A DNA stretch of 6,510 nt. Source: Pseudomonadota bacterium. GTDB taxonomy: Bacteria > Pseudomonadota > Gammaproteobacteria > Burkholderiales > Burkholderiaceae_D. The notes beneath the pieces were generated by a model that saw only the letters and a list, made by a program, of their open reading frames with translations, searched no databases and was not told the origin of the DNA. Where the stretch lies: NCBI GenBank assembly GCA_023435945.1, contig JAEZLB010000189.1:1-6510 (forward strand). Reading direction: 5' to 3'. The position numbers and the translations under genes were made by a program. Positions 6,007 through 6,510 of this stretch are shown in pieces. Each line of letters begins with the position of its first letter. The first letter of the stretch is position 1.

Positions 6007-6510
6007 TTATTTCGCTTTCCTCGGCAAACTAAGAGAAGGCGAAGCGGCCATCGTTTCCGAATCAGATGCCAGCTTATTAAACCGCTTGCGCAACGGGTCC
6101 TCTACCCAGCGATATGTCCAGCCGGACAACACGACCAGCACCGCCGTAAACAGAATTACCAGTGCAAGCGTTGCAGGCGCACTCTCGATCCGCTTCGCGA
6201 CATTGCTGAACACCAGAAGAAGCGGCATGTGCAAAAGGTAAATCGAATAAGAGCGTTGACCGAGCATCTGCAATGGACGGGTATTGAGCATGGCTGCTAA
6301 CGGGCCGCTATCCTGGCAACAGGACAGGATCAGTATCGCGAACACGAAGGGGAACGCAAAAGCCAAGGCCGGATGTGCGTCAACCAGCGCAAACAGCAAG
6401 GCCAGCAATAACAGGCCTACTCCTTGCAGCAATCGCGCATCGAGACGCACCCGATGACTGCCGTGGTATATCAGGGCGCCAAGGAAGAAAGAGAATACGG
6501 TACGGGGAAA
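6007..6510 (-). CDS. Acyltransferase 3 (OafA/YrhL) family membrane protein, C-terminal part (cut by right edge)
   Basis: The 167 visible residues are the C-terminal part of an integral membrane O-acyltransferase, a family that transfers acetyl or other acyl groups to surface polysaccharides, lipopolysaccharide or similar substrates. The frame is open to the right edge (FPRTVFSFFLGALIYHG), where the R-x3-F-x3-G pattern is typical of late family segments. About four or five hydrophobic segments follow. SYSIYLLHMPLLL (about 87-99 of the fragment) and RWVEDPLRKRF (about 134-144) are the usual C-terminal signatures of the family. A short polar tail rich in Ser, Lys and Ala ends the protein; no SGNH domain is attached at the C terminus. 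The catalytic His of the N-terminal part lies outside the window, and the substrate cannot be told. A GTG at 6450 is internal, not a start. Confidence 0.9.
   Translation of the reverse strand, partial: FPRTVFSFFLGALIYHGSHRVRLDARLLQGVGLLLLALLFALVDAHPALAFAFPFVFAILILSCCQDSGPLAAMLNTRPLQMLGQRSYSIYLLHMPLLLVFSNVAKRIESAPATLALVILFTAVLVVLSGWTYRWVEDPLRKRFNKLASDSETMAASPSLSLPRKAK

Noticed and set aside
6448..6450. GTG at 6450 as the start of the acyltransferase
   Set aside because: The frame stays open to the right edge and the upstream codons encode a family-typical membrane segment, so this is an internal valine.

Overview
The window reads as part of a betaproteobacterial chromosome, probably Nitrosomonadales or a close relative. 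I base this on the protein families and on the gene order rsmB - DUF4390 gene - ntrY - ntrX; the genus cannot be fixed from this sequence. Every gene I can support lies on the minus strand, so transcription runs from the right edge to the left edge. I found no tRNA, rRNA, insertion sequence, phage gene or CRISPR array.

In order of transcription: (1) 6510-6007 is the C-terminal part of a membrane acyltransferase of the OafA/YrhL (acyltransferase 3) family, cut by the right edge. (2) 6006-5863 is a non-coding, inverted-repeat-rich stretch that ends in a strong Rho-independent terminator. (3) 5787-5246 holds a small outer-membrane-type lipoprotein. It is split into an N-terminal piece (signal peptide, lipobox and 18 more residues) and a 140-residue piece in a different frame, joined by an ATGA overlap; this is most simply one ~180-residue gene broken by a 1-nt frameshift. 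(4) 5176-4841 is a DUF1840 protein. (5) 4783-3461 is rsmB, the 16S rRNA m5C967 methyltransferase. (6) 3436-2837 is an exported DUF4390 protein. (7) 2840-546 is ntrY, a four-TM-segment sensor histidine kinase whose GTG start overlaps the DUF4390 stop. (8) 484-1 is the N-terminal part of ntrX, its response regulator, cut by the left edge.

Genes 5 to 8 look like one operon that links an rRNA-modification enzyme, an envelope protein and the NtrYX two-component system. NtrY should sense an envelope or redox/nitrogen-related cue through its periplasmic loop and phosphorylate Asp52 of NtrX. The exported DUF4390 protein, translationally coupled to NtrY, is a natural candidate accessory factor, but that role is inference.

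Most of the window is conserved housekeeping and signalling sequence, and I see no clear new system. The points most worth a second look are the split lipoprotein, the structured stretch with a strong Shine-Dalgarno and a six-codon ORF before the terminator, a possible eight-codon leader ORF coupled to the lipoprotein, and an unusual Gly/Ala/Val-rich linker in NtrX containing a short direct repeat.
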